In this document: positions 16,844 through 25,019 of the stretch, one piece after another | Numbering within the stretch: the stretch's first letter is position 1 | Layout of the letters: the number at the start of each line of letters is the position of its first letter | Source of the DNA: Actinoalloteichus_B caeruleus | Lineage (GTDB): Bacteria > Actinomycetota > Actinomycetes > Mycobacteriales > Pseudonocardiaceae | NCBI RefSeq assembly: GCF_000718005.1 | Contig: NZ_JODV01000002.1 | Length of the DNA: 64,000 nt | Strand: one strand, 5' to 3' | Translations under genes and position numbers: made by a program | Notes under the pieces: model-generated | What the model saw: the letters and a program-made list of their open reading frames with translations, nothing else | What the model was told of the DNA's origin: nothing | Database searches by the model: none

Positions 16844-17793
16844 GCACCCGACCCGCCACCAGCAGCGAGATCGACGAGCGGCCCACCCGGACCATGCGCG
16901 ACGTGTTCGTCGAGACGACCACCGCCCGCTTCGACACCGACGACCGGCTGGCCGTGGTGCTGGCCGACATCAGCGCGGACAGTTTCGCCCCGGCGGCGGC
17001 CCGCTGGCCGGACCGCGTGCTCAACGTCGGGATTCGTGAACAGGCCATGGTCGGGGTGGCCGGCGGCCTCGCGTTGACCGGTCTCCGCCCCGTGGTCCAC
17101 TCCTACACCCCGTTCCTGGTGGAACGGCCCTTCGAACAGCTCAAGATCAGCATCGGCCACCAGGGGGTGGGTGCGGTGCTCGTCAGCATCGGCGCCTCCT
17201 TCGACGCCAGCAGCGAGGGACGCACCCACCAGGCACCCGGGGACGTGGCCCTGCTCGACACGCTGCCGGGGTGGCGGGTGCACGTCCCCGGCCACCCCGA
17301 CGAGGTCCCCGCGCTGTTGCGGGACGCCTTCGACTCCGACGGCGCCGTCTACGTCCGGTTGTCCGGTCAGACCAACTCCACGCCGATGCCGGTCGGCGCC
17401 GGATTCCACCAGGTCAGGGGCGGGTCAGGCTCGGACAGGGGGGTGGTGCTCGCGGTAGGCCCCGTGCTCGACCAGGTCATCGAGGGCGTCGGGGACCTCG
17501 ACGTCACCGTGCTCTACACCCCGACCGTCCGGCCCTTCGACGCGGTCGGCCTGGCCGAGGCGGTCGGTCGTGCCCGGCACGCCGACGTCATGCTGGTCGA
17601 GCCTTACCTGGCGGGAACCTCCGCGCACCGGGTGGGCTCGGCGCTCGAGGCCGTGCCCCACCGCGTCCGGTCGCTGGGCGTGTCCCGGGACGCCGAGTTG
17701 CGCGCGTACGGCACACCCGAGGAGCACAGGGCGGCGCACGGCTTGGACGCGACGAGCATCGGGCTGGCCGCCCGGGAGTTCTTCCGACCGTGA
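16840..17793 (+). CDS. Transketolase, C-terminal (pyrimidine-binding) subunit
   Basis: 317 residues with the transketolase pyrimidine domain: TMRDVFVETT, VVLADISADSF, LNVGIREQAMVGVAGGLA with the catalytic Glu at about residue 67, then HSYTPFLVERPFEQ and EGRTHQAPGDVALLDT, followed by the C-terminal transketolase/PFOR-like domain (VTVLYTPTVRPFDAVGL, MLVEPYLAGTSAHRV). It completes the enzyme begun by the preceding gene, with which it overlaps by four bases. A DXS-like role is unlikely because the two halves of DXS are fused. Confidence 0.9.
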   Translation: MSTRPATSSEIDERPTRTMRDVFVETTTARFDTDDRLAVVLADISADSFAPAAARWPDRVLNVGIREQAMVGVAGGLALTGLRPVVHSYTPFLVERPFEQLKISIGHQGVGAVLVSIGASFDASSEGRTHQAPGDVALLDTLPGWRVHVPGHPDEVPALLRDAFDSDGAVYVRLSGQTNSTPMPVGAGFHQVRGGSGSDRGVVLAVGPVLDQVIEGVGDLDVTVLYTPTVRPFDAVGLAEAVGRARHADVMLVEPYLAGTSAHRVGSALEAVPHRVRSLGVSRDAELRAYGTPEEHRAAHGLDATSIGLAAREFFRP

Positions 17794-17909
17794 CCGCGTC
17801 AGCCAATATCACTAGTGGCTATCGCCCAAGAGGTTGATTGCCACTGCTACACCGATGGGGTTGTGTGGGCGGCGGCAATTCGCACGGCAGTTCGAAGGAA
17901 GGAACCGTG

Positions 17910-18773
17910 ATGGCGCCGTCCTCACCCACCGTCGCAAGTTGGGAACTGGGACTTCGGCTTCGTGAACGTCGGGAGCTGATGGGGCTCACGGCGCAGGCGG
18001 TGGCCAAGCGCAGCGGGTGCACCCAGGGCTACCTCTCGGAGGTCGAACGGGGAAAGACCAAGATCGCCGAGGAACGGCTGGCCGCGTTGACCGAGATCTA
18101 CGAGTTCCACCGCGACGAGGCCGAGGAACTGGCGGCGCTGCGGCGCGACGCCAACCAACGCCCGTGGTGGAACTCCTACTCGGCCCTGTTCAGCGACGAC
18201 CTCCTCCGGTTCTTCGGCTACGAGCACGGCGCGGAGAGCTGCCGCGCCTACGACGGGGGCCTGGTGCCCGGTCTCCTCCAGACCGAGGACTACGCCCGCG
18301 CGGTGATCCGGGGTGGGGGCCCCAACATCCGGCTCGCGGAGGTCGACCGGCGGGTCGAGGCGCGGATGCAGCGCAAACAGCGGCTCACCGGCCCCACACC
18401 CATCCACTACACGGCGGTGATCAACGAGGCCGTCCTCCGCCAACACGTCGGAGGCCCCCGGGTGCTGGCCGACCAGCTCACCTACCTCGTCGACATGATC
18501 GAGTCCTGCCCGGACACCCTCGACCTGCGGGTCGTGCCCTTCACCGCGGACGCCTACCACGCGCTGGGCGGATCGACCTTCTACCTGCTCGACTTCGCCA
18601 GCTCGCGGTTACCCACGCTGGTCTGGCAGGAGACCGTCACCTCCACGGACCTGATCGATCACTACATGAGGGTCCGCGAGTACGATCTGGCGTACTCGCA
18701 GGCCGCCACGCTGGCCCTGAGCGCGGCCGACTCGTTAGCCCTCATCCGCCTGATCGCCAAGGAGCTGCTGTGA
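17910..18773 (+). CDS. XRE-family regulator with DUF5753 effector domain
   Basis: 287 residues: an N-terminal helix-turn-helix (LRLRERRELMGLTAQAVAKR, GCTQGYLSEVERGKTKI) and the C-terminal DUF5753 region (SCRAYDGGLVPGLLQTEDYA, YTAVINEAVLRQHVGG, MRVREYDLAYSQAATLALS). Such genes are numerous in Streptomyces and relatives and are typically paired with a DUF397 gene, as here. The ATG at 17910 has GAAGGAAGG seven bases upstream; GTG 17907 is equally possible. Two TTA leucine codons (18609-18611 and 18735-18737) are notable because this codon is rare in such genomes and, in Streptomyces, ties expression to the bldA tRNA. The upstream 116 bases are less GC-rich and contain an AGCCA..TGGCT dyad with CACTAGTG. 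Confidence 0.92.
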   Translation: MAPSSPTVASWELGLRLRERRELMGLTAQAVAKRSGCTQGYLSEVERGKTKIAEERLAALTEIYEFHRDEAEELAALRRDANQRPWWNSYSALFSDDLLRFFGYEHGAESCRAYDGGLVPGLLQTEDYARAVIRGGGPNIRLAEVDRRVEARMQRKQRLTGPTPIHYTAVINEAVLRQHVGGPRVLADQLTYLVDMIESCPDTLDLRVVPFTADAYHALGGSTFYLLDFASSRLPTLVWQETVTSTDLIDHYMRVREYDLAYSQAATLALSAADSLALIRLIAKELL

Positions 18774-19000
18774 CCAGTCGGGTGTCCCCCGTTCGTCACG
18801 ATCGGTCGGCGCGCTCCTCCTGGTTCAAGTCGACGCGGAGCGCGGGCAACTCCTCCTGCGTGGAGGTGCGGTTCGTCTCCGGGGAAGCCGGGGTGCGGGA
18901 CTCCAAGAACCCGCGCGGGCCGGCACTGGTCTTCGCCTCCTCGCAGTGGTCGGGCTTCGTGGGCAACGTGCGGCGGGGCTCGTTCGACGACACCCCCTGA
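18770..19000 (+). CDS. DUF397 small protein
   Basis: 76 residues with the DUF397 pattern: WFKSTRSAGNSSCVEVRF near the start, VRDSKNPRGPALVFASSQW in the middle and FVGNVRRG near the end. The GTG start overlaps the regulator's stop by four bases (GTGA). XRE(DUF5753)-DUF397 pairs act in developmental and antibiotic control in Streptomyces, and some behave like toxin-antitoxin pairs; whether this one does is unknown. Confidence 0.92.
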   Translation: MTSRVSPVRHDRSARSSWFKSTRSAGNSSCVEVRFVSGEAGVRDSKNPRGPALVFASSQWSGFVGNVRRGSFDDTP

Positions 19001-19485
19001 GCGCCGGCTGGCGGTAGCTCGGTGGCGCGGATCTCACTCGGATCGGTGGTAGGCACCCGCACGCTTCGTGAGCGGTGCGGATCCGGGGTCCCAAGGCCCC
19101 GATCGGGTGCCGTCACGGTGAACAACTGGGCGTGGTGACCCCTGTCCGGGGCCCGGCCGAGGTGGCCCTGGACGGGCGGAGCACCCGAGGCGGGGCGCCC
19201 GAGGCGGAGCACCCGAGGCGGGGCGCCCCGGGGCATCAGCCCCGGTAGGTGGTCCCCACCTTCCGCGTTCCGCCAGGGCCGCCGCCGCTCCGGCCGCTGA
19301 CCAGGGCCTCGTCCGCGTGTGGCCCTCCGGTCGGGGCGGGAGGTGGCGGAACGCGGACCGGGACGCCGAGGCCACTCGCGCCCGACCCGCTCCGGCGATG
19401 GCCGCCGCCGACCTCCCTCGGCGCGGCGTCCGTCACACCCCGCCTCCTCCCGACTCCGGCCCGTGGGCACGCCGGCCCGACGGTT
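19001..19485. other. Intergenic stretch before hisH with a short tandem repeat
   Basis: No gene is convincing on either strand; open frames here have the Arg/Pro/Gly composition of shadow frames. The repeat at 19177-19232 is the only structure seen. This is the right edge of the block that separates hisB from hisH. Confidence 0.5.
19177..19232. repeat. 14-bp tandem repeat, about four copies
   Basis: A unit close to GGAGCACCCGAGGC alternates with GGGGCGCCCGAGGC, giving two copies of a 28-bp unit; the last copy is degenerate. Copies are contiguous with no spacers, so this is not a CRISPR array. Confidence 0.7.
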
Positions 19486-19491
19486 TAGCCT
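19486..19491 (+). promoter_or_regulatory. -10 box TAGCCT of leaderless hisH
   Basis: TAGCCT ends exactly six bases before the GTG start at 19498; there is no ribosome site in between. Confidence 0.6.
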
Positions 19492-19497
19492 GGACGC

Positions 19498-20127
19498 GTG
19501 GCATCAGTCGTCGTGTTGGATTACGGGTCGGGCAACCTCCGGTCCGTCGAGCGGGCGTTGGAGCGAGCGGGCGCCGAGGTGACGGTGACCTCCGACGCTC
19601 GCGCGGCCGTCGAGGCGGAGGGCCTGGTGGTGCCGGGCGTGGGCGCGTTCGCCGCATGCGCGGGAGGGCTGCGCGAGGTGGGCGGCGCCGAGATCGTGGA
19701 TCGGCGCCTCCGCGACGGGCGCCCCGTCCTCGGGGTCTGCGTCGGCCTCCAGGTCCTCTTCGAACGCGGCGTCGAGCACGGGGTCACCGCCGACGGGCTC
19801 GGCCGGTGGCGGGGTCAGGTGGAGCGCCTGAAAGCGGATGTCCTGCCCCACATGGGCTGGAACACGGTCCGCGTGCCGGCGGGCAGCCGGCTCTTCGCCG
19901 GCCTCGACCCGGAGACCCGCTTCTACTTCGTCCACTCCTACGCCGTCCGCACCTGGGAGCCGGACGGAACCGGCGGCGCGGGACCGCTGGTCACCTGGGG
20001 GCACCACGGCGAGGACTTCGTGGCCGCCGTGGAGGACGGTCCGCTGTGGGCGACGCAGTTCCACCCCGAGAAGTCGGCGGACGCGGGCGCGGTCCTACTC
20101 CGGAACTGGTTGCGGGAACTCCGGTGA
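19498..20127 (+). CDS. hisH: Imidazole glycerol phosphate synthase, glutaminase subunit
   Basis: Class I glutamine amidotransferase that supplies ammonia to HisF. 209 residues with the nucleophile Cys81 in LGVCVGLQVLFE, and His189/Glu191 in TQFHPEKS; the oxyanion region LDYGSGNLRSVERALE opens the protein. The family usually reads LGICLGMQ, so VCVGLQ is a mild variant with all catalytic residues kept. A six-base TAGCCT-GTG spacing indicates its own leaderless promoter, consistent with this second his segment being transcribed separately from hisDCB. The stop overlaps the next small gene by four bases. Confidence 0.97.
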   Translation: MASVVVLDYGSGNLRSVERALERAGAEVTVTSDARAAVEAEGLVVPGVGAFAACAGGLREVGGAEIVDRRLRDGRPVLGVCVGLQVLFERGVEHGVTADGLGRWRGQVERLKADVLPHMGWNTVRVPAGSRLFAGLDPETRFYFVHSYAVRTWEPDGTGGAGPLVTWGHHGEDFVAAVEDGPLWATQFHPEKSADAGAVLLRNWLRELR

Positions 20128-20333
20128 CCGGGCGCCGCTACCGCTCCGTGCGGCCCGGGAGGGGGTCCAGGTTCGTCGCGCTCCTGTTGATCGTCGTGAT
20201 GACGGCGAGCGTCGGCCAGGCCGTGCTGGTCAACTTCGGGCTCTCGCTGTGGGAGGCGCTGGCCGTGCTGTTGCTGGTGATCGCGGTCCCCGCCGCCGTG
20301 GTGTTCGGCCGCAACCGGGACCGCGACCGCTGA
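20124..20333 (+). CDS. Small membrane protein after hisH
   Basis: A 69-residue protein with a basic N-terminus (about 17 residues rich in Arg), two hydrophobic helices (LLLIVVMTASVG and ALAVLLLVIAVPAAVV) and a basic tail FGRNRDRDR. Its GTG start overlaps the hisH stop (GTGA), so it is translated with hisH. No family is recognised. Its fixed coupling to a his gene suggests a constrained gene, but no link to histidine synthesis can be shown. Confidence 0.75.
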   Translation: MTGRRYRSVRPGRGSRFVALLLIVVMTASVGQAVLVNFGLSLWEALAVLLLVIAVPAAVVFGRNRDRDR

Positions 20334-20399
20334 GCCACGATGTGCCGCCCAGCGCGCCGGTACGGGGAACCGCTCCGGCGTCGGCGGCGCGTCAGGCCT

Positions 20400-20405
20400 T
20401 AAGGT
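20400..20405 (+). promoter_or_regulatory. -10 box TAAGGT of leaderless priA
   Basis: TAAGGT ends six bases before the GTG at 20412, the same spacing as at hisH and hisF. Confidence 0.6.
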
Positions 20406-20411
20406 TGCCCG

Positions 20412-21161
20412 GTGACTTTCACCTTGCTCCCCGCCGTGGACGTGGTGGACGGCCAGGCCGTCCGGCTCGTGCGCGGTGAGGCCGGTACCGAGACCTCGTA
20501 CGGTTCCCCCCTCGACGCCGCGCTCGCCTGGCAGCGCGACGGAGCCGAGTGGGTGCACCTGGTGGATCTGGACGCCGCCTTCGGACGGGGTGAGAACCGC
20601 GAGCTCCTCGCGGACCTCGTGGGGCGCCTTGACATCGACGTGGAACTGTCCGGCGGGATCCGGGACGACGCCTCGCTGCGCGCCGCCCTGGCCACCGGCT
20701 GCCGACGGGTGAACCTCGGAACGGCTGCGCTGGAGAACCCCGACTGGTGCGCCCGCGCCATCGCCGAGCACGGCGACCGCATCGCCGTCGGCCTCGACGT
20801 GCGCATCACCGAACGCGGGCACCGGGTGGCCGCCCGGGGCTGGACCAGCGACGGCGGCGACCTGTGGGAGGCGCTGGAACGCCTCGACCGGGACGGCTGC
20901 GCCCGCTACGTCGTCACCGACGTGGGCCGGGACGGGACCCTCACCGGCCCCAACCTGGACCTGCTCCGCGCCGTCTGCGAACGGACGCCGGCGCCGGTCG
21001 TCGCCTCCGGTGGCGTGGCCAGCATCGAGGACCTGACCGCTCTGGCCGGCCTCGCCGACCTCGGTGTGGAGGGCGCGATCATGGGCAAGGCGCTCTACTC
21101 CGGCGCGTTCACCCTCCCGGCGGCGCTGGCCGCGGTCCGGGACACCGCCGTCCGAGGCTGA
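20412..21161 (+). CDS. priA: Phosphoribosyl isomerase A (HisA/TrpF bifunctional)
   Basis: A (beta/alpha)8-barrel isomerase of 249 residues. LLPAVDVVDGQAVRLVRGEAG, WVHLVDLDAAFGRG with a catalytic Asp, LSGGIRDD, and YVVTDVGRDGTLTGPNLDLL with the second catalytic Asp match actinobacterial PriA. In actinobacteria PriA isomerises both ProFAR (histidine) and phosphoribosyl-anthranilate (tryptophan). No separate trpF is present among the trp genes at 25-30 kb, which supports the dual role here, though it could be elsewhere in the genome. It has its own leaderless-type promoter. Confidence 0.95.
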   Translation: MTFTLLPAVDVVDGQAVRLVRGEAGTETSYGSPLDAALAWQRDGAEWVHLVDLDAAFGRGENRELLADLVGRLDIDVELSGGIRDDASLRAALATGCRRVNLGTAALENPDWCARAIAEHGDRIAVGLDVRITERGHRVAARGWTSDGGDLWEALERLDRDGCARYVVTDVGRDGTLTGPNLDLLRAVCERTPAPVVASGGVASIEDLTALAGLADLGVEGAIMGKALYSGAFTLPAALAAVRDTAVRG

Positions 21162-21194
21162 CCCGCTCCGGTGGCGGCGCCTGACCGGGCCCGG

Positions 21195-21926
21195 TCAGGC
21201 GTGCAGCAGCCAGGCCAGCAGGAACGCGCCACTGTTGCTGGCCAGGTGTCCGAGGACCGGCGCCAGCAGGCCGCCTCCGAGCCGCCGCACGCCGCACAGC
21301 ACCAGACCGAGGACGAAGGTGGCCAGCACCGCGGTGAGGCTGGTCAACAGGGTGGAACCGCCGAAGAGCGCGCCCACCGCGTCGTTGCCCTCGCTCAGGC
21401 CGAGCGAGGGCAGGACGTGCCACAGGCCGAAGCACGCCGAGGCCAGGGCGGCCGCCGGCCACCAGCCGCGGCCCTCGGGCCGGAACAACGCGGGCAGGAC
21501 CCCCCGGAACGCCACCTCCTCCAGGAGGACGGTCCCGACCGGGATGCGGACCAGCACCGCCCACAGCATCGCCCCGGTGCCGACCTCGGCCGCGCGTTCG
21601 TCGGCGAAGGCCTGCCGGAGTTCGGGAACGACCAGCGCGATGGCGAACGCGAGCAGCACCACCGCCACGGCGGCGGCGCCGACGAGGAGCCCGCGTCGGT
21701 CCAGATCGGACCCGATGCCCAGCGTCCGCCAGCTCAGGCCGCAGCGGCGGGCCACGACGACGGCGAGCACGGCGACCACCCCGTTCCAGAACGGGTAGGC
21801 GGTCGCGGGCAGAATCGTGTTGGTCATCACCACCGAGCAGGCCAACATGACCAGCACGAGGAACAGGCCGCGGCGGCGGGACCACCGAGCCGTCCCCGGA
21901 TCGGAACCGACCTGCGCCATCGTCAT
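21195..21926 (-). CDS. CPBP-family intramembrane metalloprotease
   Basis: A 243-residue membrane protein with about eight helices and the CPBP (Abi/CAAX-protease) motifs: EEVAFRG with the metal-binding Glu pair and Arg, FGLWHVLPS with the second-motif His, and HLASNS in the last motif. Such proteases cleave within membranes; in bacteria they serve in prenyl-protein processing, bacteriocin self-immunity or signalling. The ATG at 21926 has GGCAGG five bases upstream. It is divergent from the acyltransferase at 21962, with only 35 bases between starts, so the promoters must overlap. It lies inside the his cluster, on the other strand. Confidence 0.92.
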   Translation of the reverse strand: MTMAQVGSDPGTARWSRRRGLFLVLVMLACSVVMTNTILPATAYPFWNGVVAVLAVVVARRCGLSWRTLGIGSDLDRRGLLVGAAAVAVVLLAFAIALVVPELRQAFADERAAEVGTGAMLWAVLVRIPVGTVLLEEVAFRGVLPALFRPEGRGWWPAAALASACFGLWHVLPSLGLSEGNDAVGALFGGSTLLTSLTAVLATFVLGLVLCGVRRLGGGLLAPVLGHLASNSGAFLLAWLLHA

Positions 21927-21961
21927 GCCATCCTGCCGGAGAACCTGGGGAGAGGGTAGCG

Positions 21962-23149
21962 ATGGTCGGGCCGGACGGGGTGGGGCAGGCTCCGGGCGCG
22001 GGGGACGAATCCCAGTTCACCGCGTCCGGCCAGCGGGACCGCTACGTCGACCTCCTGCGAGCTCTCAGCCTGCTGGTGGTGGTGTTGTGGCACTGGGCGT
22101 TCACCATCCTGATCTGGACTCCCGACGGCCCCGTCGCCACCAGCCCGCTCGGTTTCACCTCGGGGCTGTGGATCTTCACCTGGCTGCTCCAGGTGATGCC
22201 GGTGTTCTTCTACATCGGCGGCTACGTGCACATGATGTCCTGGCGGCGGGCGAAGGCGCGGGGCTCGGGACTCGGTGGCTTCGTCTGGCACCGGATCAGG
22301 CAACTCGCCGTCCCGGGTGCCGCGCTGATGCTCACGTGGATCGTGCTGGGACTGGTCCTCGGCGCGCTGTTCGACATCCAGTGGATCGGCCAGGCGGTGC
22401 TGATGGTCATCAGCCCGCTGTGGTTCCTCGCCGTCTACCTCATGCTGATCGCCCTGCTCCCCGTGGCGCTCTGGTTGCACCGCCGCTTCGACGTGCTCGC
22501 CCTCGTCTGGTTGGGCGGCCTGGCCATGTGCGTGGACGTCCTCCGGTTCCGCTACGGGCTGGAGGAGCTGGGCTGGCTGAACATGGTGCTGGTGTGGGGA
22601 CTGGCCCACCAGGCCGGCTTCTTCTACCGGCGCCTCGTCCTCGCCTCCCGCCGACTGGACCTGTCCTTGTTGTGGGCCGGGCTGTTCGCCCTGGTGGGGC
22701 TCGTGTTCTCCGGGCTCTACCCGGGGTCGATGGTGGGCGTCCCCGGCGACCGGCTCTCGAACATGGCGCCGCCGACCTTCGTCATCGTGGCCCTGCTCGT
22801 CTTCCAGATGGGTGTGGTGGAGACCCTCCGCCCCCGGATGGAGGGAGTGCTCGAGGGCGTGCGCTGGCGACGGTTCAACGACGTCATCAACCGGTTCGCG
22901 TTGCCGCTGTTCCTCTTCCACACGACCGGGATGGCCCTGTGGCTGGTGGTGTCGTGGGGGGTGTTCGGCGTCACGGTGCCGGAGGCGATCGTGCCAGACG
23001 CCGGGTGGTGGGTCCGCCGCCCGCTGGCCCTGGTGGGCCCGCTGTTGTTCACCCTCCCGGTGATCGCGCTGTTCGGGAAGTTCTGGATGCGGCATCGCAC
23101 CGAACGGCGCCCCGCCGTGATCCCACCCCACCCCCCGGGACCCGGGTAG
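21962..23149 (+). CDS. Acyltransferase family 3 membrane protein
   Basis: 395 residues with about ten transmembrane helices. The first helix carries RYVDLLRALSLLVVVLWHW, the acyltransferase-3 signature with Arg and His, followed by MPVFFYIGGYVHMMSW and, late, LPLFLFHTTGMALWL. These enzymes acylate sugars, peptidoglycan or lipids at the membrane using acyl donors from the cytoplasm. Substrate cannot be assigned. The C-terminus ends in a Pro-rich cytoplasmic tail. It starts 35 bases from the divergent protease gene. Confidence 0.9.
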   Translation: MVGPDGVGQAPGAGDESQFTASGQRDRYVDLLRALSLLVVVLWHWAFTILIWTPDGPVATSPLGFTSGLWIFTWLLQVMPVFFYIGGYVHMMSWRRAKARGSGLGGFVWHRIRQLAVPGAALMLTWIVLGLVLGALFDIQWIGQAVLMVISPLWFLAVYLMLIALLPVALWLHRRFDVLALVWLGGLAMCVDVLRFRYGLEELGWLNMVLVWGLAHQAGFFYRRLVLASRRLDLSLLWAGLFALVGLVFSGLYPGSMVGVPGDRLSNMAPPTFVIVALLVFQMGVVETLRPRMEGVLEGVRWRRFNDVINRFALPLFLFHTTGMALWLVVSWGVFGVTVPEAIVPDAGWWVRRPLALVGPLLFTLPVIALFGKFWMRHRTERRPAVIPPHPPGPG

Positions 23150-23331
23150 GACGTGGCGCCGGAGCCCCGGACGGGCGACGTCCTGGCCGTCCCGGCCACC
23201 TGGGGGCCGGGACGGGGCGGCGCCCTCGGCCAGGTGGTGGCCGGCCCGGCCGGCGGGGGAGGACGCGGGCCCTGCCCGCCCGAACCGGAGCGCGGTGACC
23301 GGCGGTCGACGGACGTGGAGGGGGCAGCCTC

Positions 23332-23337
23332 TACCCT
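23332..23337 (+). promoter_or_regulatory. -10 box TACCCT of leaderless hisF
   Basis: TACCCT ends six bases before the ATG at 23344. Confidence 0.65.
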
Positions 23338-23343
23338 GGGCGC

Positions 23344-24117
23344 ATGTCAGTCGCCGTACGCGTGATCCCCTGCCTGGACGTGGACCGGGGACGGGTCGTG
23401 AAGGGGGTCAACTTCACCGACCTCGTGGACGCCGGTGACCCGGTGGAGCTCGCGGCCGCCTACGACGCCGAAGGCGCGGACGAACTCACCTTCCTCGACG
23501 TCACGGCCTCCTCCTCCGAGCGGGAGACCACCTTCGACGTGGTGCGCCGGACCGCCGAGCAGGTGTTCATCCCCCTGACGGTCGGCGGCGGGGTGCGCAG
23601 CGTCGAGGACGTCAACCGGCTGCTGCGTGCCGGTGCCGACAAGGTGAGCCTGAACACCGCCGCCGTCGCCCGCCCCGAGCTCCTGCGGGAGGCCTCCCAC
23701 CGGTTCGGCGCCCAGTGCGTCGTGTTGTCGGTGGACGCCCGACGGGTCCCGGCCGGGCAGCCACCCACTCCGTCGGGGTTCGAGGTGACCACCCACGGGG
23801 GCCGCCGGGGCACCGGCGTGGACGCGGTGGAGTGGGCGGCCACCGGCGAACGACTCGGAGTGGGGGAGATCCTGTTGAACTCGATGGACGCCGACGGCAC
23901 GAAACGGGGCTTCGACCTCGAACTGATCGAGGCGGTCCGCCGGGAGGTCTCGGTCCCCCTGATCGCCAGTGGCGGCGCGGGGACCCCGGAGCACTTCGCC
24001 CCGGCGGTGCGGGCCGGTGCGGACGCGGTCCTCGCCGCCAGCGTCTTCCACTTCGGCGAGCTGCGCATCGGCCAGGTCAAGGACGCGCTGCGCGAAGGCG
24101 CGGTGACGGTGCGATGA
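23344..24117 (+). CDS. hisF: Imidazole glycerol phosphate synthase, cyclase subunit
   Basis: Barrel enzyme that uses ammonia from HisH to form imidazole glycerol phosphate and AICAR. 257 residues with VIPCLDVDRGRVVKGVNF (catalytic Asp near residue 11), LTFLDVTAS, LTVGGGVRSVEDV, GVDAVEWA, LLNSMDADGTKRGFDLEL (second catalytic Asp) and LIASGGAGTPEHF. It has its own leaderless promoter and its stop overlaps the next small membrane gene by four bases (ATGA). Confidence 0.97.
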   Translation: MSVAVRVIPCLDVDRGRVVKGVNFTDLVDAGDPVELAAAYDAEGADELTFLDVTASSSERETTFDVVRRTAEQVFIPLTVGGGVRSVEDVNRLLRAGADKVSLNTAAVARPELLREASHRFGAQCVVLSVDARRVPAGQPPTPSGFEVTTHGGRRGTGVDAVEWAATGERLGVGEILLNSMDADGTKRGFDLELIEAVRREVSVPLIASGGAGTPEHFAPAVRAGADAVLAASVFHFGELRIGQVKDALREGAVTVR

Positions 24118-24500
24118 CCCGGGCGGAACGCTCGACCGAGGCTGGTCCGCCACTGGAGGTGCGGGTGGCCATCGGCGTCCTCTCCGGTGGGGGCCTGTTG
24201 TTCCTGGTGCTGGGCCTGGTGCGCCTGGTGACCGAGGGCGGCTCCGACGTGATGTTGCTGCCCACCATGATCACCATGCTGGTGCTGGCCGCCTCGGTGA
24301 GCATCTACGCCGGCCGCCCGTCGCTGCGCGCCCTGGGACTGGCGGGGGCGACATTGGCCGGGCTCCTCTACCTGCTGCTGGCGATGAGCGACGGACCCTG
24401 GTGGCTGACCGTGGTCGGTCTGCTGCTGGCCGCCAGCGCCTTCTACACGCTGGTCCTGCTCAACACGGGGCCCGCCCGCCGGTACGGCGGACTGGCCTGA
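24114..24500 (+). CDS. Small membrane protein after hisF
   Basis: 128 residues with about four hydrophobic helices (IGVLSGGGLLFLVLGLVRL, a helix around MITMLVLAASVSIYAG, then two more) and a short basic tail. The ATG overlaps the hisF stop. No family recognised. Like the genes at 14786, 20124 and 26623, it is a small membrane protein joined to a biosynthetic gene by a stop/start overlap. Confidence 0.78.
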   Translation: MTRAERSTEAGPPLEVRVAIGVLSGGGLLFLVLGLVRLVTEGGSDVMLLPTMITMLVLAASVSIYAGRPSLRALGLAGATLAGLLYLLLAMSDGPWWLTVVGLLLAASAFYTLVLLNTGPARRYGGLA

Positions 24501-24582
24501 TCCCGGGGGCCGCCCCGACCGGGGCGCCGCCGGCCACGCCGCCCCTCCAGGGCGGCGAACACCGAGAACGTGGAGGTCGTCG

Positions 24583-24942
24583 ATGAGTTCGGCGCGGCTG
24601 GATCCCACCATCGCCGACCGGCTCAAGCGCAACGAGGCGGGTCTCGTCTGCGCGGTCGCGCAGCGCCGGGAGGACGGCGCCGTGCTGATGGTGGCGTGGA
24701 TGGACGACGAGGCCCTCCGACGCACCCTCGCCACCCGGCGCGCCACCTACTTCTCCCGGAGCCGGGGGGAGTACTGGGTCAAGGGGGAGACCTCCGGGCA
24801 CACCCAGTACGTGCACGAGGTGCGGTTGGACTGCGACGGCGACACCGTGCTGCTCACCGTCGACCAGACGGGCGCCGCCTGCCACACCGGCAGCGCCACC
24901 TGCTTCGACGACGGGCTCCTGCTCGCCGCCGAGACGGGCTGA
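24583..24942 (+). CDS. hisI: Phosphoribosyl-AMP cyclohydrolase
   Basis: Opens the adenine ring of phosphoribosyl-AMP, the third step of histidine synthesis. 119 residues, the stand-alone actinobacterial form without the HisE domain. Signatures: VAWMDDEALRRTLATRRATYFSRSR in pieces, WVKGETSGHTQ, and the zinc/magnesium site LDCDGDTVLL ... GAACHTGSATCF with the three expected Cys. GGAGG seven bases before the ATG is a good ribosome site. It precedes trpE by 77 bases, joining the his and trp clusters. Confidence 0.97.
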   Translation: MSSARLDPTIADRLKRNEAGLVCAVAQRREDGAVLMVAWMDDEALRRTLATRRATYFSRSRGEYWVKGETSGHTQYVHEVRLDCDGDTVLLTVDQTGAACHTGSATCFDDGLLLAAETG

Positions 24943-25019
24943 GCGCCTCGCGGGCAGGGCGTTCGCCGAGCCCAAGCCCGGTTTGGGTGACGGCCCGGTC
25001 CGGCGGCACAATGGCCGGC

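Noticed and set aside
19177..19232. CRISPR-like repeats
   Set aside because: Units are contiguous without spacers, and no cas genes are present.
24943..25019. A trp attenuator or leader peptide before trpE
   Set aside because: No Trp-codon run or paired hairpins were found in this 77-base gap.
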